From: Atriophallophorus winterbourni
Lineage: Eukaryota; Platyhelminthes; Trematoda; Plagiorchiida; Microphallidae
Assembly: GCA_013407085.1 (NCBI GenBank)
Contig: JACCGJ010014744.1
Span: forward strand, 28,651 to 92,650
Direction: 5' to 3'
DNA length: 64,000 bases
The first letter of the stretch is position 1. Each line of letters begins with the position of its first letter. Of the stretch, positions 12,281 through 21,880 are shown in pieces. The translations under genes and the position numbers were made by a program. The notes beneath the pieces were generated by a model. The model worked only from the letters and a program-made list of their open reading frames with translations, was not told the DNA's origin and searched no databases.

Positions 12281-12590
12281 ACCTTGTATGTTGTCAAGCG
12301 GAGTGACGAGAAAAGCTTGTTATGATGCATGACAGTGAAAGCCGCAAGGAAGCTACCATGCCGATGTCGCTCTCCTCGTTCAAGAAACTTGTTTGAATGC
12401 ATGATCCATTTGAGTTGTAGGCACCTCTTCCCAGTTTGTTTGTGCTTACTCTTTTATAGAACCCGTAGCAATTTAAGTCCCATCCTTCCCCATCTTTGAG
12501 GATTTTACTTTTTCATGGTTGTGTAGTAGTTAAGCATTCGGTACGTGCTAGGTTTAATGCTGTCTGTGATGATGATGTTGATAAGTGTTT

Positions 12591-13075
12591 GAACACAATC
12601 TACAGGGAAGACAGTTTACCTTATTTACTGCTTATAAGCCCATCGTACATCAATGAACTGATCGTCAGATAGGTAGTCTCCTAGAGAGACTACGCAACAG
12701 GATTTTGTCAGTCATTTCATGACTGAAATACTATATATCTTGGGTGCCACAATTCCTATCTCAACAACGTGTGTGATAGATTTGCAACTCTCCCTCGACC
12801 TCACCGAAATCGCCGCAGTGCAAGCTACCGATGGCGGCATCACACAGCTTAGGGACGCCTATTCTTTCATCACACCTCTTCCCTTGCCGGTATGGTTTGG
12901 GCAATATCCTTTGCAACCTAACGCAAAGTGCTCTCCAACTACATAGCGAGTCTGCTCTTAGACGGCGCGTTAGTCATATCATACGCAATTTTTCTCACTC
13001 TGGCATTCGTGCTTGCGTTACATTTGTTACGGAAAACGTAGTATGGCAGAAACCCACTAGGTACGTTCAGCATGA
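12591..13075 (+). pseudogene. LTR-1 RNase H / integrase N-terminal fragment
   Basis: Broken frames around 12,625-13,075 read like the end of a Gypsy RNase H domain (YKPIVHQ, then RETTQQDFVSHF in mixed frames). They are followed by EIAAVQATDGGI and an integrase zinc-finger start, RRRVSHIIRNFSHSGIRA near 12,963. In the CsRn1 lineage this order is RNase H, spacer, then HHCC integrase. The DDE core is not seen. It confirms that the flanking LTRs bounded a Gypsy element. Confidence 0.55.
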
Positions 13076-13320
13076 CACTTTCATGGCAACCCCACCATGT
13101 TTGATAATAACCACGTGTACATCAAGTATTTACCCGCTATCCGCGATCTTCACAGGGAGGAGGCGCCCAGTAGGGTACATTTGCCAATTATGTAGCGAGT
13201 ATTTAACACGTTATCGCTTGCTATATCCCGTGCATGTTTTTTGTACCACTGCACAATAACTCGGCCGTGGCTATAAACCCATGCACGAGAGAGTTTTATT
13301 CTCTTCTCACTTCTCAGGTT
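13076..13320 (+). other. Unassigned stretch within LTR-1
   Basis: No domain or repeat was recognised between the integrase fragment and the second hairpin-repeat group. It may be decayed integrase sequence. Confidence 0.3.
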
Positions 13321-13324
13321 CACA

Positions 13325-13515
13325 TGCACCTTCTGCTGTGGACATCGTTGCACGCGCCACCCCCTGATCACCGACGCTAGTCGCCATACTATCCGGTAGC
13401 CCGAAATACACGCATTCTTCGTGTATCCATTCCCGTACACATGCACCTCCCGTTGTGGACACCGTAGCAAATGCCACCCGCGAATCACTGACGCTTGTCG
13501 CCATCCTATTCCGGC
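13325..13515 (+). repeat. Tandem hairpin repeats, right group
   Basis: Nearly two units of about 115 bp are present, with the inverted repeat TACACG...CGTGTA at 13,406-13,426 and shared phrases ATCCGGTAGCCCGAA and ACCGACGCTAGTCGCCAT. They match the units at 9,290-9,535. Their presence at both ends of the LTR-1 interior suggests that they belonged to the element before RTE-B arrived, or that a satellite expanded in it. Confidence 0.6.
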
Positions 13516-14032
13516 GCCCCAGCAGCGAGCACTCAACGTCCAGCACGACATCCATCAGACAAGGTCCGTACCAGCCAGAATACACGCTACTCAGCTTTCT
13601 CCACGCGAGGCCGTTTACCATCGACCCTGGGTGTGCGCGAACCTCTCAGCACGGACTATGTTTTCGGAGCTCCTGGTTCTTTCTTTTCAAGCCTACAGAT
13701 GTGCCACATCTGCTCCTACTGGGTTCATACTTAGACCATGCCAGACTGGTGATTCCCGCTAGCAGCACGTTCACCTCATGTGAATCGGCTTAGGCAGCAC
13801 GTTCATTCCATGTGGGACGTGACTTGGCTTAGTACTTATCGGTTTTCATGTATCCTCCCCTGGTCACCACCGACAATCGACCTATGCAGATCAAGTGCCT
13901 TGGATGACTTCGAAGTGACTGGTTGCTGAGAGACTATGTTCCAGCCCGGAACGACCTGACACCGCTTGGCCAGTTCAATTGTCAATTCCTGATCAGAAGT
14001 CTCCTCTGATAATACATATTGGAAGGGGGCTG
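13516..14032 (+). mobile_element. Distal LTR-1 interior and purine tract
   Basis: Frames here (for example around VYHRPWVCANLSART near 13,615) may be the tail of a Gypsy integrase, but the match is weak. The last bases before the 3' LTR, TTGGAAGGGGGC (14,019-14,030), are a plausible polypurine tract for second-strand priming. Confidence 0.45.
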
Positions 14033-14215
14033 TGTAGCAACATTGTTTTACTGTACATAACATTTGACTTTGATAAACACTTCCCGTCCAATCGTGTTTC
14101 GTGATTGCTACCCTGTAACTTCGTGCATGTGTTGGCTACAACGACAAACCGTCATTTTCCTGTGCTTGTTCTCCTACTTTCTTGGGAACATTATTGTAGT
14201 TGTCAGTCCACTACA
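14033..14215 (+). repeat. 3' LTR of LTR-1
   Basis: It starts TGTAGCAACATT and ends CCACTACA, so it has canonical TG...CA ends. It is 183 bp, against 142 bp for the 5' copy because of one internal deletion there. TAAA follows directly and is the right-hand target duplication. Confidence 0.75.
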
Positions 14216-15812
14216 TAAAGCATTGAGTACACACGCGGTGTATAACAGCATATCTGTCTTCTCACTAAACTTGCGGTTTCCCCAGACAAGAGTGTTCAAT
14301 CGAAACAAAATTGCAGCTGCTCTGCAAGTTCGCTTATCGATCTCCGTCTCTAGCAAAACTGTATCCATAGTTTTTGTACAAAATATGTGAAGTGATTTAC
14401 TGGTACAAGCTCTTCGTTTTCACAATTGATAAGGCGATATATTTGGTTGACCAAGGAATGTGGCCTTGCTCTTGCCGACTTTTAAATCGAAAACTCTGCA
14501 TGTCTTTGAAACGCAATCCTTTAGCGACTGGAAGTGCTTCGGAAGTTATCTAACTGGTTGGCACATCCAGTAACATGGTTTGTGCTCTCGAGTGGTTGTT
14601 AAAATTCTTTATATCACATAGCGTTCGTAGTGATTAAGTAACAAAGCAAAGTGAAGAATAACCAGCGTGTTAGCCCAAACATACATATATTCGTTGCTTT
14701 GGGGAACTGTAAATGCTTGTGAACTAAAACGGTTAAAATAGACTGTATTCTTCACCCCCGAGTTGCAAGAAATGATGAGCTTTTGCAGTCTTTGAGATCA
14801 GTCTATAAGATCACGGGTTTAAAAAACAAACTTTCTGCTAACATAGTTAAATGTTCTCGTCAGATCGGAGAAAACAGCAAAAACAACAATTTGTCTTAGG
14901 GAGAAGTTCAAGTCTACAGTTATTCATCCACTATTAGCTAATTCTCTTAGCCGCATTTGCAAAACTTTAGCAAACAAATTGCCTGCAGCATTCAGAAGGT
15001 ATAGATAGAAGATAATCTGCAGACTTATTTTTCCATCTGCTGAGTTTTGTTGGTAATCAGGTTTCCAGAGAGTGAAATAAATTTCGTTGTTTTATGTTGT
15101 ATACATCTCATCATACATACCATGAAAATTATCGGTATCTGCAGGTTTTTATACGCAGTCTATTTCTAGCCCAATAGTCATTTGTAAATTGCCTAACCGT
15201 TTGCTGGATAATATGTTAGCTTCTCCGAAACGTCGTATGCTTTCATACTGGCATACTTTTGAAATTCACGAACGCTGACAGTTTCTCGTCCTCAAAAGTA
15301 ATAATCCCATAAGATATTGTTTCAAAACAGTCACGCGTTGAAGCTTTTGTCAGAGCATAGTTGGTAAAAGCGACTGGAAGTATGCTGTTTTTGATCGATT
15401 CCGGGTATTCAGATGCTTACCATTCTGTCCGACGCGGTATAATCTATTCTGTTAAAACTTCAGTTTTGCTCAAGCCAGTGAATATTTTGTGTCGCGATCT
15501 GCGCTTCGTATTATTATCCACAGAATCGGAATGGCGTCCTCTACATTGATGGGCTGCGATGTACGCCAAGGCAGTTGCATACGGATAATTAGCTGTTCTT
15601 CAAGCAGCAAGCTCTACCTCTCCGCGACACCGAAAAAAGAAAGAGTTTGAAAATGTTTCGCAACAATGTCGTTTCAGAATTTGGCAGGAAAAAGTTAAAT
15701 GCAACTTTGGACAGCTTTACGGAATTCCTTATCCATATATTTCCACTAGGTTGACTTCTGAAAACTTTTCCGTGAGTGGAGATAGGAAAAGGCAGTAGAC
15801 GTTTATCGTCGA
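14216..15812 (-). mobile_element. RTE-A remnant, right of LTR-1
   Basis: The order on the minus strand is leader (15,530-15,800, like 1,549-1,880), a much deleted endonuclease (15,100-15,520, like 60-540), and then reverse transcriptase remnants (14,220-14,950, like 45,410-46,130). It is the continuation of 8,640-8,993 once LTR-1 is taken out. Stops and deletions are everywhere, so it is dead. Direction and order match the element at the left window edge. Confidence 0.6.
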
Positions 15813-15960
15813 TACTGGAGCTCAGATAAGCGTGATACCTGCACGGTCACCTGACAGAAACAAATTATCCAATTTTGTGTTGCGCAGCTATACGTACATA
15901 CTCAAAAGATTCTTTACCCTCAATTTAGGCCATCGGAGACCTAACAATTGGTTTTCAAGG
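15813..15960 (+). pseudogene. Gypsy-type aspartic protease fragment
   Basis: A plus-strand frame begins FIVDTGAQISVIPA near 15,813 and continues to FFTLNLGHRR. DTGA is the active-site motif of retroviral-type aspartic proteases, and ISVIPA with a downstream LNLG is typical of the CsRn1 lineage. No gag or reverse transcriptase flanks it. It is wedged between two RTE leader remnants and is a stray fragment of about 150 bp. Confidence 0.6.
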
Positions 15961-16378
15961 TTGTCACAGCCGAGGGTGGTGGGAATAGGATCCCGCTACC
16001 TACAATATGCTCCCATTCGGCGTGCGTCTCATATTGCCTCTAAAAACCGATGCAAAACTCCTTGCCTGCTCGTGGCGGAACTGCTTCTACTCACATGAGA
16101 AAAGGTGAAGGCGGGTGACTGGCGCCTTAAAACCAGTTCGCTTCGGGTAGATTGAGCTCGTCAGACAGAGAAGGCATTCCATCTGAGGGATATACACCCT
16201 GATTCCGAACCTCAGCTTCCGGCAGAGTACACAATCACATTAATCCGCCGAGGACGGTTCCAACCCTGTCTACAAAAGGAGGAGGTTTAGACGCGGGGTC
16301 AGCAACCCAACTCAGTAAAAACCTCAAACCGCTACTGAAACCAAAGCAACATGTCATACCAAAGTAACATATCCATGC
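15961..16378 (+). mobile_element. RTE leader sequence (plus orientation)
   Basis: Positions 16,065-16,145 are the inverted counterpart of 1,930-2,010, including GGCGGAACTGCTTCTACT. It runs into the RTE-C endonuclease region and may be its leader. No protein is called. Confidence 0.45.
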
Positions 16379-17209
16379 TTGAATCGAGAAGAAACCTCAT
16401 CTGATGTAAAAATGAAGCAGACTGGTGAAAGCCCACCGGAAGCCAGTCAGCAGATGAATATTCTGTTGATGAAAGCAACAACAAAGATTGCCACATGGAA
16501 CGTCCGTACGATGTATGAGACCGGAAAGGCTGCACAGGTCGCGAAAGAAATGCGAAGGTATGGTATACAATGGATGGGAATATGTGAGAGTAGATGGAAT
16601 GGATCTAGTATGTTGGTTTTTACATCTGGGGAACGGATTATTTACTCAGGTGATGAAGGTGAGACCCATAGTCATTCAGAAGGCGTCGCCATTATGCTAT
16701 TCGCAATAGCTGCAGGCGCTTTCATTGGATAGGAAAACGTTGACTCACGGATAATCACAGCCAGATTTAACTCCAAGTGGAGAAATGTGACGGTAATTCA
16801 ATGTTATGCGCCCAAAAACAATGCAGCCATGAGTCGGAAGAAGAATTTTAAGTGCGTATGCAGTCTTTCCTAGACAAGACACCCCAGCGAGATATCAAAA
16901 TTTCGATGGGTGACATGAACGCGAAATTGGGTCCAGTCAACACAGGAAGCGAATCTGTGATGGGTACGCATGCCCTAGGTGAAATGAATGAGAACGGTGA
17001 ACATTTCACAGATGTTTGCGCGCCTAACAATCTGGTAATCGGAGGCCGCATCTTTCAACACCGGAACATCCATGCGGCTACCTAGACATCACCTGATGGT
17101 GTTACTGCCAATCAAATCAATCATATATAGATTTCACGAAAATGGAGACATAGTCTCCTTGATACACGCGTAATGCGAGGTGCGGATGTTGCTTTAGACC
17201 AATACCTTC
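16379..17209 (+). pseudogene. RTE-C endonuclease, interrupted by LTR-2
   Basis: Fragments in one orientation read ATWNVRTMYETGKAAQVAKE near 16,490, GICESRWNGS near 16,580, VIQCYAPKN near 16,795, GDMNAKLGP near 16,910 and NQINHI near 17,110. These are the endonuclease motifs of an RTE-type element different from RTE-A and RTE-B. In-frame stops occur near 16,730 and 17,083, and a frameshift near 16,830. The coding sequence stops at the LTR-2 insertion and resumes at 19,705. Confidence 0.75.
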
Positions 17210-17473
17210 TGTCAAGGTCGTTCAATCTATTCACGCCAAAACTCGAACTGATTTGGAAGTATTGATCGTTTTTAATCAAGTGAACATAACTCGCCGATTT
17301 GAATCAATATAGCAGCTTGGCTTCAGTAGCTTGACTTCACTTTCGTTTATCTAGTTGGTTAATTGTACATATATATACAAATGAGCTGTAAATAAAACGA
17401 TGCATTCTGTCAGTCGTCTTCTACCACCTTCGTGAGTGTTGGGTCAGCCGGAACTCGCTCCAAAAACACAACA
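17210..17473 (+). repeat. 5' LTR of LTR-2
   Basis: TG...CA ends, an AT-rich TACATATATATACA stretch near 17,365 and AATAAAAC near 17,390 are visible. The last two could serve as promoter and RNA 3'-end signals, an inference. It is nearly identical to 19,434-19,699. Confidence 0.88.
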
Positions 17474-17492
17474 GACTTGGCGACGGGTAAAT
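17474..17492 (+). promoter_or_regulatory. Primer binding site of LTR-2
   Basis: TTGGCGACGGGT follows the 5' LTR after three bases. The same core follows the 5' LTR of LTR-3 (minus strand, 63,637-63,648), although the LTRs differ. TGGCGACGGG should pair with a tRNA ending CCCGTCGCCA; I could not name that tRNA. Confidence 0.6.
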
Positions 17493-18431
17493 GGCTATCA
17501 GCTTTGAGCAAATGCAAGCATTACTTCAGCAACAGCAAGCGCAATTCGAAAAATCACAGAAGCAGCTCATTTAACTTTTTTCTCAGAAGCTGAATGTCAA
17601 AGAAAAACAGAAAGAACAGACACAGCAGCAATCAATTGACTCAATCGCAGCATCCATCACAGAGTTCCATTTGATGCAGAATCGGGAACAACATTCAATG
17701 CTTGGTTCAAGAAATACGAAGACATTTTCAGAGTTGAACTTGCGGGTGAAGGTGATGCATGGCTTGTTCGCCTATTGTTGAAAAAACTTGGTCCTGTTGA
17801 GCACGAACGTTACACTAACTACATTCTTCCAAATTGTGCTCGAGAGTTCAGCTTTGACGAAACCATTGCAACACTCACGACAATCTTCGGCGAACAATCA
17901 TCCTTATTCAGCATTCGTTAGAACTGTCTCAAACTGATGTAAAAGGAAACAGGCGACTACACTACGCATGTTGCTATCATCAATCGAGAGTGTGAAAGAT
18001 TCAAGCTCGGTTCGATGACACCAAATCACTTCAAATGCTTAATGTTGGTTTGCAGTCTTCAATCGCCAGCAGACGCAGACGTTATAACAAAAATTCTGAG
18101 CAGACTGGAGCACGAGCCGGAAATGACCGTTCAAGACATTGCAGCCGAATGTCACAGAATGGTGAACCTCAAGCATGATACCAAGTTGATTGAGAGCGCC
18201 GGACAGAAAATAGAGCCTCAAGTGTACAAGAACACAGCAGCACACAGTAGTTCACAAAGTTCTCCCAAAAAGTCATTGAAACCCAAAAGTGCCTGTTGGA
18301 ATTGCGGTCGATGGCACTATTCGAAAGATTGTCCGTTCAGAACCTATAATTGCCGCAGGTGCAACTGCATTGGTCACAAAGTGTCACATTGCAGAAAAAA
18401 ACTATTGGACCGGTGCAAACAGTCTTCATAA
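17492..18431 (+). pseudogene. LTR-2 gag, three stops and a frameshift
   Basis: The frame starts at ATG 17,492 with a glutamine-rich segment and meets a stop near 17,572. The capsid-like part follows (FNAWFKKYEDIFRVE near 17,700 and FDETIATLTTIFGE near 17,857), with further stops near 17,920 and 17,940, and is open from about 17,943. Two zinc knuckles end it: CWNCGRWHYSKDC near 18,297 and CRRCNCIGHKVSHC near 18,354. Gag would package the RNA. It is related to the gag of LTR-3 in the motifs around NRECERFKL. Confidence 0.75.
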
Positions 18432-18790
18432 TCCAAAATCGAATGGAAACCGGGGCAGAATCAATGCTGTCATTGCAACCTTTGAAGCAGATTTGGCAAG
18501 CAGACGGAAATACGTCGCAATGAGAATTCAAGGCAAGACCGTTTCGTTTCAAATTGACACCGCCTCAGACCTCACATTGATTTCCCGCTCAACGTGGAAG
18601 CAGATTGGCTGCCCAACAGTCTATCCCACTGAAATGAATGTGCGAAATGCCTCTGGTGAACCACTGCGGATTGACGGACAACTTACTTGTAAGATTTAAT
18701 TCAATGGTGTGCAAGCAACTGGTTTAGTTTACTTGAACGCCTCATGATAAACTTGATTTGCTTGGAATCGATTGGATCGAACGGTTAAAT
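18432..18790 (+). pseudogene. LTR-2 protease and start of pol
   Basis: FQIDTASDLTLIS (near 18,550) is a retroviral-type aspartic protease active site in the DTAS form also found in LTR-3. A frame end near 18,699 and a broken LGIDWIE motif near 18,765 follow, and then the sequence jumps to integrase tail material. The deletion removed the whole polymerase section. Confidence 0.7.
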
Positions 18791-18805
18791 TAACATAGTG
18801 TACCT

Positions 18806-19408
18806 TTGAAAGATCTGTGTTCAACAAAAACTGCAACTGTGTGTCAGACAAATTCCTCATCAAGAACATGTCGACAGTTGATACGCAAACATGGTTACGA
18901 TATCCGGAACGAATCGCATCGAGGTGACAATGATTCTACAAAGCATACAACTCCCAACTCAGTCTTTTCAAACGCTGCTAGGCTTCCAAGATCAATCAAC
19001 GCTCGTAATAAACAACCACACAGGCAGCAAGGTAATCGTCGCGAAAACCGTTCTCGAAACTATAAAGAAAGCAAATTTATTCGTGACCGTTTCACAAGAT
19101 CAAGCGACTATAAAGAGGAACCGATTATCGGTACAGGTGTTCCACGTGGCTCTAAGGCGAATGCTTCACAGAAAAACTCAACTCGTGGTTCACGAAAGCA
19201 GTATAACGATTCCCATGCGTTGGCACCGCATATTTCTCAAAATGAAACTATCAGCACTAATGTACAATGGCAAAGAGTCGACAACCGTCTTGCTGAACAA
19301 CATCGCACAGACGACACACCAGAAAGAAGATACCGAACACGAAGAAGAATAATGGTTCAACCATTTCAAATCGATCCAAGAAACAAGGCGTGCATAGACC
19401 GAAGGTGA
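18806..19408 (+). pseudogene. LTR-2 integrase C-terminal remnant
   Basis: The 200-codon frame is rich in basic and polar residues. KFIRDRFTRSSDYKEE aligns loosely with the LTR-3 integrase tail at VYARDYRQRRNPWIEG. The very end, RTRRRIMVQPFQIDP, resembles the LTR-3 end RRRKTVVPLQVNP. No DDE core is present. Confidence 0.55.
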
Positions 19409-19433
19409 ACGTCCTTTTATTCGCAGGGGGAGG

Positions 19434-19699
19434 TGTCAAGGTCGTTCAATCTAGGCACGCCAAAACTCGCACTGATTTGGAAGTATTGATCGTTTTTAAT
19501 CAAGTGAACATAATTCTCCGATTTGAATCAATATAGCAGCTTGGCTTCAGTAGCTTGACTTCACTTTCGTTTATCTAGTTGGTTAATTGTACATATATAT
19601 ACAAATGAGCTGTAAATAAAACGATGCATTCTGTCAGTCGTCTTCTACCACCTTCGTGGGTGTTGGGTCAGCTGGAACTCGCTCCAAAAAAACACAACA
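19434..19699 (+). repeat. 3' LTR of LTR-2
   Basis: It is 266 bp, with about seven substitutions and one 2-bp indel against the 5' LTR. It is preceded by the polypurine tract and followed by the CCTTC target duplication and the interrupted RTE-C sequence. Confidence 0.88.
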
Positions 19700-19704
19700 C
19701 CTTC

Positions 19705-21880
19705 TAATGGCCACAATTATAATCAAGTTGAGAGCTTTCTCTGGAACGGGCAGTCGGCCTAGTGTAAAGTATCAGACGCAGAAACTAAGGGAAGAACGTA
19801 CAAGAGAGATTATCTCTATCTCACTGAAAAACAGATTTGAATCGCTTAACAACTTAACCCCTGAGCTCCCAATAAATGAACACTGGACCGCTCTGAAAGA
19901 CTGTTGGCAAGACACTTGTAAGCACTTAATTGGCAGATGGGTAAAGAAAGACAAAGAGTGGATCTCGAGTGAGACTTGGACACTGATCAACTCGAGAAGG
20001 CAGCTGAAACAACAAATCCTCCGGTGTAAGGACACCAAGCAGAAAAAGCAACTGATTGAACAATACGGCTTCCTAAATGAAGACGTGAAACGAAGTGCCA
20101 GAATTGACAAGAGGCGGTTCTATGAAATGCTGGCAACAGAGGTGGAAAATGCAGCAGAAAAGAGAGACCATAATACAGTCTACAATATTACCAGAACCCT
20201 ATCAGTATGAAAAATGTCTTACGGCAAAATAGTAAAGGACGGCGAAGGTAAACTTATCAGTCAGGAATCGACGCAAATAAAGCGATGGATGGAGTACTTG
20301 AAGGAAGTCCTAAATCGACCAGCACCTACTTCAGTCACTGACATCCAACCTGCAGCAAATTTGCTGCACCGATCCCCCCGGTCGAAATGAGATCCTTTTT
20401 GCCATAAAATCGCTGAAGAATGGCTAAGCACCAGGTCCAGACGGGATTCCACCAGATGCTCTGAAGGCTGATTTGTACACCTCGGCTGATATGTTACTTC
20501 CACTGCTGCATAAAATCTGGTCAGAAAGACGGGTCCCAAATGATTGGAAGAGAGGTCATTTGGTCAAACTTCCGAAGAAAGGGGATCAGAAGCTATGCAA
20601 AACTGGCGAGGTATCATGCTGCTCTCAGTCCCTAGTAAAGTGCTTACACGCATCATCCTTCTGTGTTTGCGCGACGCTATCGATCAAGTGTTACGGACAG
20701 AGAAATCGGGCTTCAGTAAACAAAATTATGGTATCGACCAAATTGCGAACTTTCGCATAAGAATTGAACATAGTATTGAATGGCAATCGCCTTTTTGCCT
20801 CAAGTTCATGGATTTTCAGAAAGCCTTCGACAGTGTGGACCGCGAATTTATATGGAAGCTTTTGCGACACTATGGGGTCCCTTTGCTGTATATGGACCTC
20901 ACAAAGCAGCTGTATGAAGGTGCCTTCTGTCAGCTAATTCACAACGGCAGTTGAGACTGGCGTCCGCCAGGGATGCTTGTTGTCCCCAATGCGTTTTCTG
21001 TTAGTAATAAACTGGATAATTAAACAGACAGTAAAGGTTGGAGGATCGGTATCGATTTGAAGTAATCCGACCATTTGGAGGATCTGGAATACGCTGATGA
21101 TGTCTGCTTGATATCACGTGACCCCCAACGTCTTCAGAGAAAGACCGATAGACTAGCACACTTTGCTTCATATGCAGGACTACGCGTGAATACCGAGAAA
21201 AAAAAGTCCTCCGACTGCTAATTGATGAACACCCATCAATCACCAACAACGGTAAAGCAGTTAAAGACGCCACGAAATTCGTCTAGCTCGGCAGCCTTGT
21301 TTCAATAAGTTGTGGCACGGACGAAGACATATTCGTTAGAATGGGCAAAGCAAGAAAACGCGTTCATAGCTTAGAAACCCATTTGGGAGTCGGAGGTTCT
21401 ATCAAAACGCACGAAACTCCGTATATTCCGAAGCAACCTCGAATCCATGCTACTCTATGGATCGAAAACCTGGCGAGTGACAGCAAAGTATTCTGGCCGC
21501 TTGCAATCATTCCACATTAATTCCCTTCGTCGAATTATTGGGGTGAAATGGCCTGAAAAGATAAGGAATCAAGACCCTTGCAGATTGCTGCTGAGGACCC
21601 GATCACCCAGCAGATCAGTAGAAGAAAGTGGAGATGGGCTGGGCACACGATGCTGAAACGTTATGATGACATCACGCGTCATGCTCTGGTATGGAACCCA
21701 ATCGGGAAGAGACGGGTCGGACGCCCAAGGCTAACTTGGAAGCGCTCGTGTTAAGAGGAAATCCGCAAGTGCGGACTCATTTAGAACGATATCAGAGAGG
21801 CTGGTATGGACAGACCAAACTGGAGACAAGTTGCCGAGGCCCTATGTTCCTCCAGGAACTCATAGGATTGAGCAATTAAG
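19705..21880 (+). pseudogene. RTE-C linker, reverse transcriptase and tail
   Basis: This continues the RTE-C frame exactly across LTR-2. Linker: KEWISSETWTLINSRRQ near 19,955. Reverse transcriptase: NWRGIMLLSVPSKVLTRI near 20,600, FMDFQKAFDSVDREF near 20,805, TGVRQGCLLSPM near 20,955 and the catalytic DLEYADDVCLI near 21,076. Tail: LLYGSKTWRV near 21,450. Frames change repeatedly (near 20,210, 20,400, 20,950 and 21,050), so this is a dead copy. The element ends about 21,880, where block B begins. Confidence 0.8.

Larger units (their letters stand above)
9540..12590 (+). mobile_element. RTE-B, non-LTR retrotransposon inside LTR-1
   Basis: A plus-strand non-LTR element holds an endonuclease region (9,927-10,780), a reverse transcriptase region (11,002-12,280) and a 3' untranslated part. 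The 3' part ends near 12,590 in a short GATGATGATGTTGATAA tract. It contains one in-frame stop in the endonuclease and several frameshifts, so it is not active. It sits between the LTR-1 leader and the remaining LTR-1 integrase region. I could not see a clean target duplication. Confidence 0.7.
8998..14215 (+). mobile_element. LTR-1, CsRn1-like Gypsy retrotransposon, gutted and nested
   Basis: The element has two LTRs (8,998-9,139 and 14,033-14,215), a tRNA-Trp-like primer site at 9,143-9,160 and a purine-rich tract just before the 3' LTR. It is flanked by AAAA (8,994-8,997) and TAAA (14,216-14,219), which I read as a mutated 4-bp target duplication. The related RTE-A copy at 45,406-45,415 has a single TAAAG at that point and so serves as an empty site. 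Inside, gag and most of pol are gone. What remains are RNase H/integrase fragments, two hairpin-repeat stretches and the inserted RTE-B. Known CsRn1 elements also use tRNA-Trp and make 4-bp duplications. Confidence 0.75.
17210..19699 (+). mobile_element. LTR-2, non-autonomous Gypsy element with 5-bp target duplication
   Basis: Two LTRs of 264 and 266 bp start TGTCAAGG and end ACACAACA. CCTTC lies on both sides (17,205-17,209 and 19,700-19,704). The primer site region shares TTGGCGACGGGT with LTR-3, and a polypurine tract GCAGGGGGAGG precedes the 3' LTR. The interior of about 1.96 kb has a broken gag, a protease and the very end of an integrase. Reverse transcriptase, RNase H and the integrase core are missing. 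About seven substitutions separate the LTRs. It depended on another element for movement. Confidence 0.88.

Noticed and set aside
13150..13793. Several frames over 100 codons on both strands
   Set aside because: Same C-rich repeat effect plus low stop density; no conserved domain apart from a weak integrase-tail resemblance.
18039..18552. Minus-strand frames opposite LTR-2 gag
   Set aside because: They are shadows of the gag and protease frames, which carry clear zinc knuckles and the DTAS motif.
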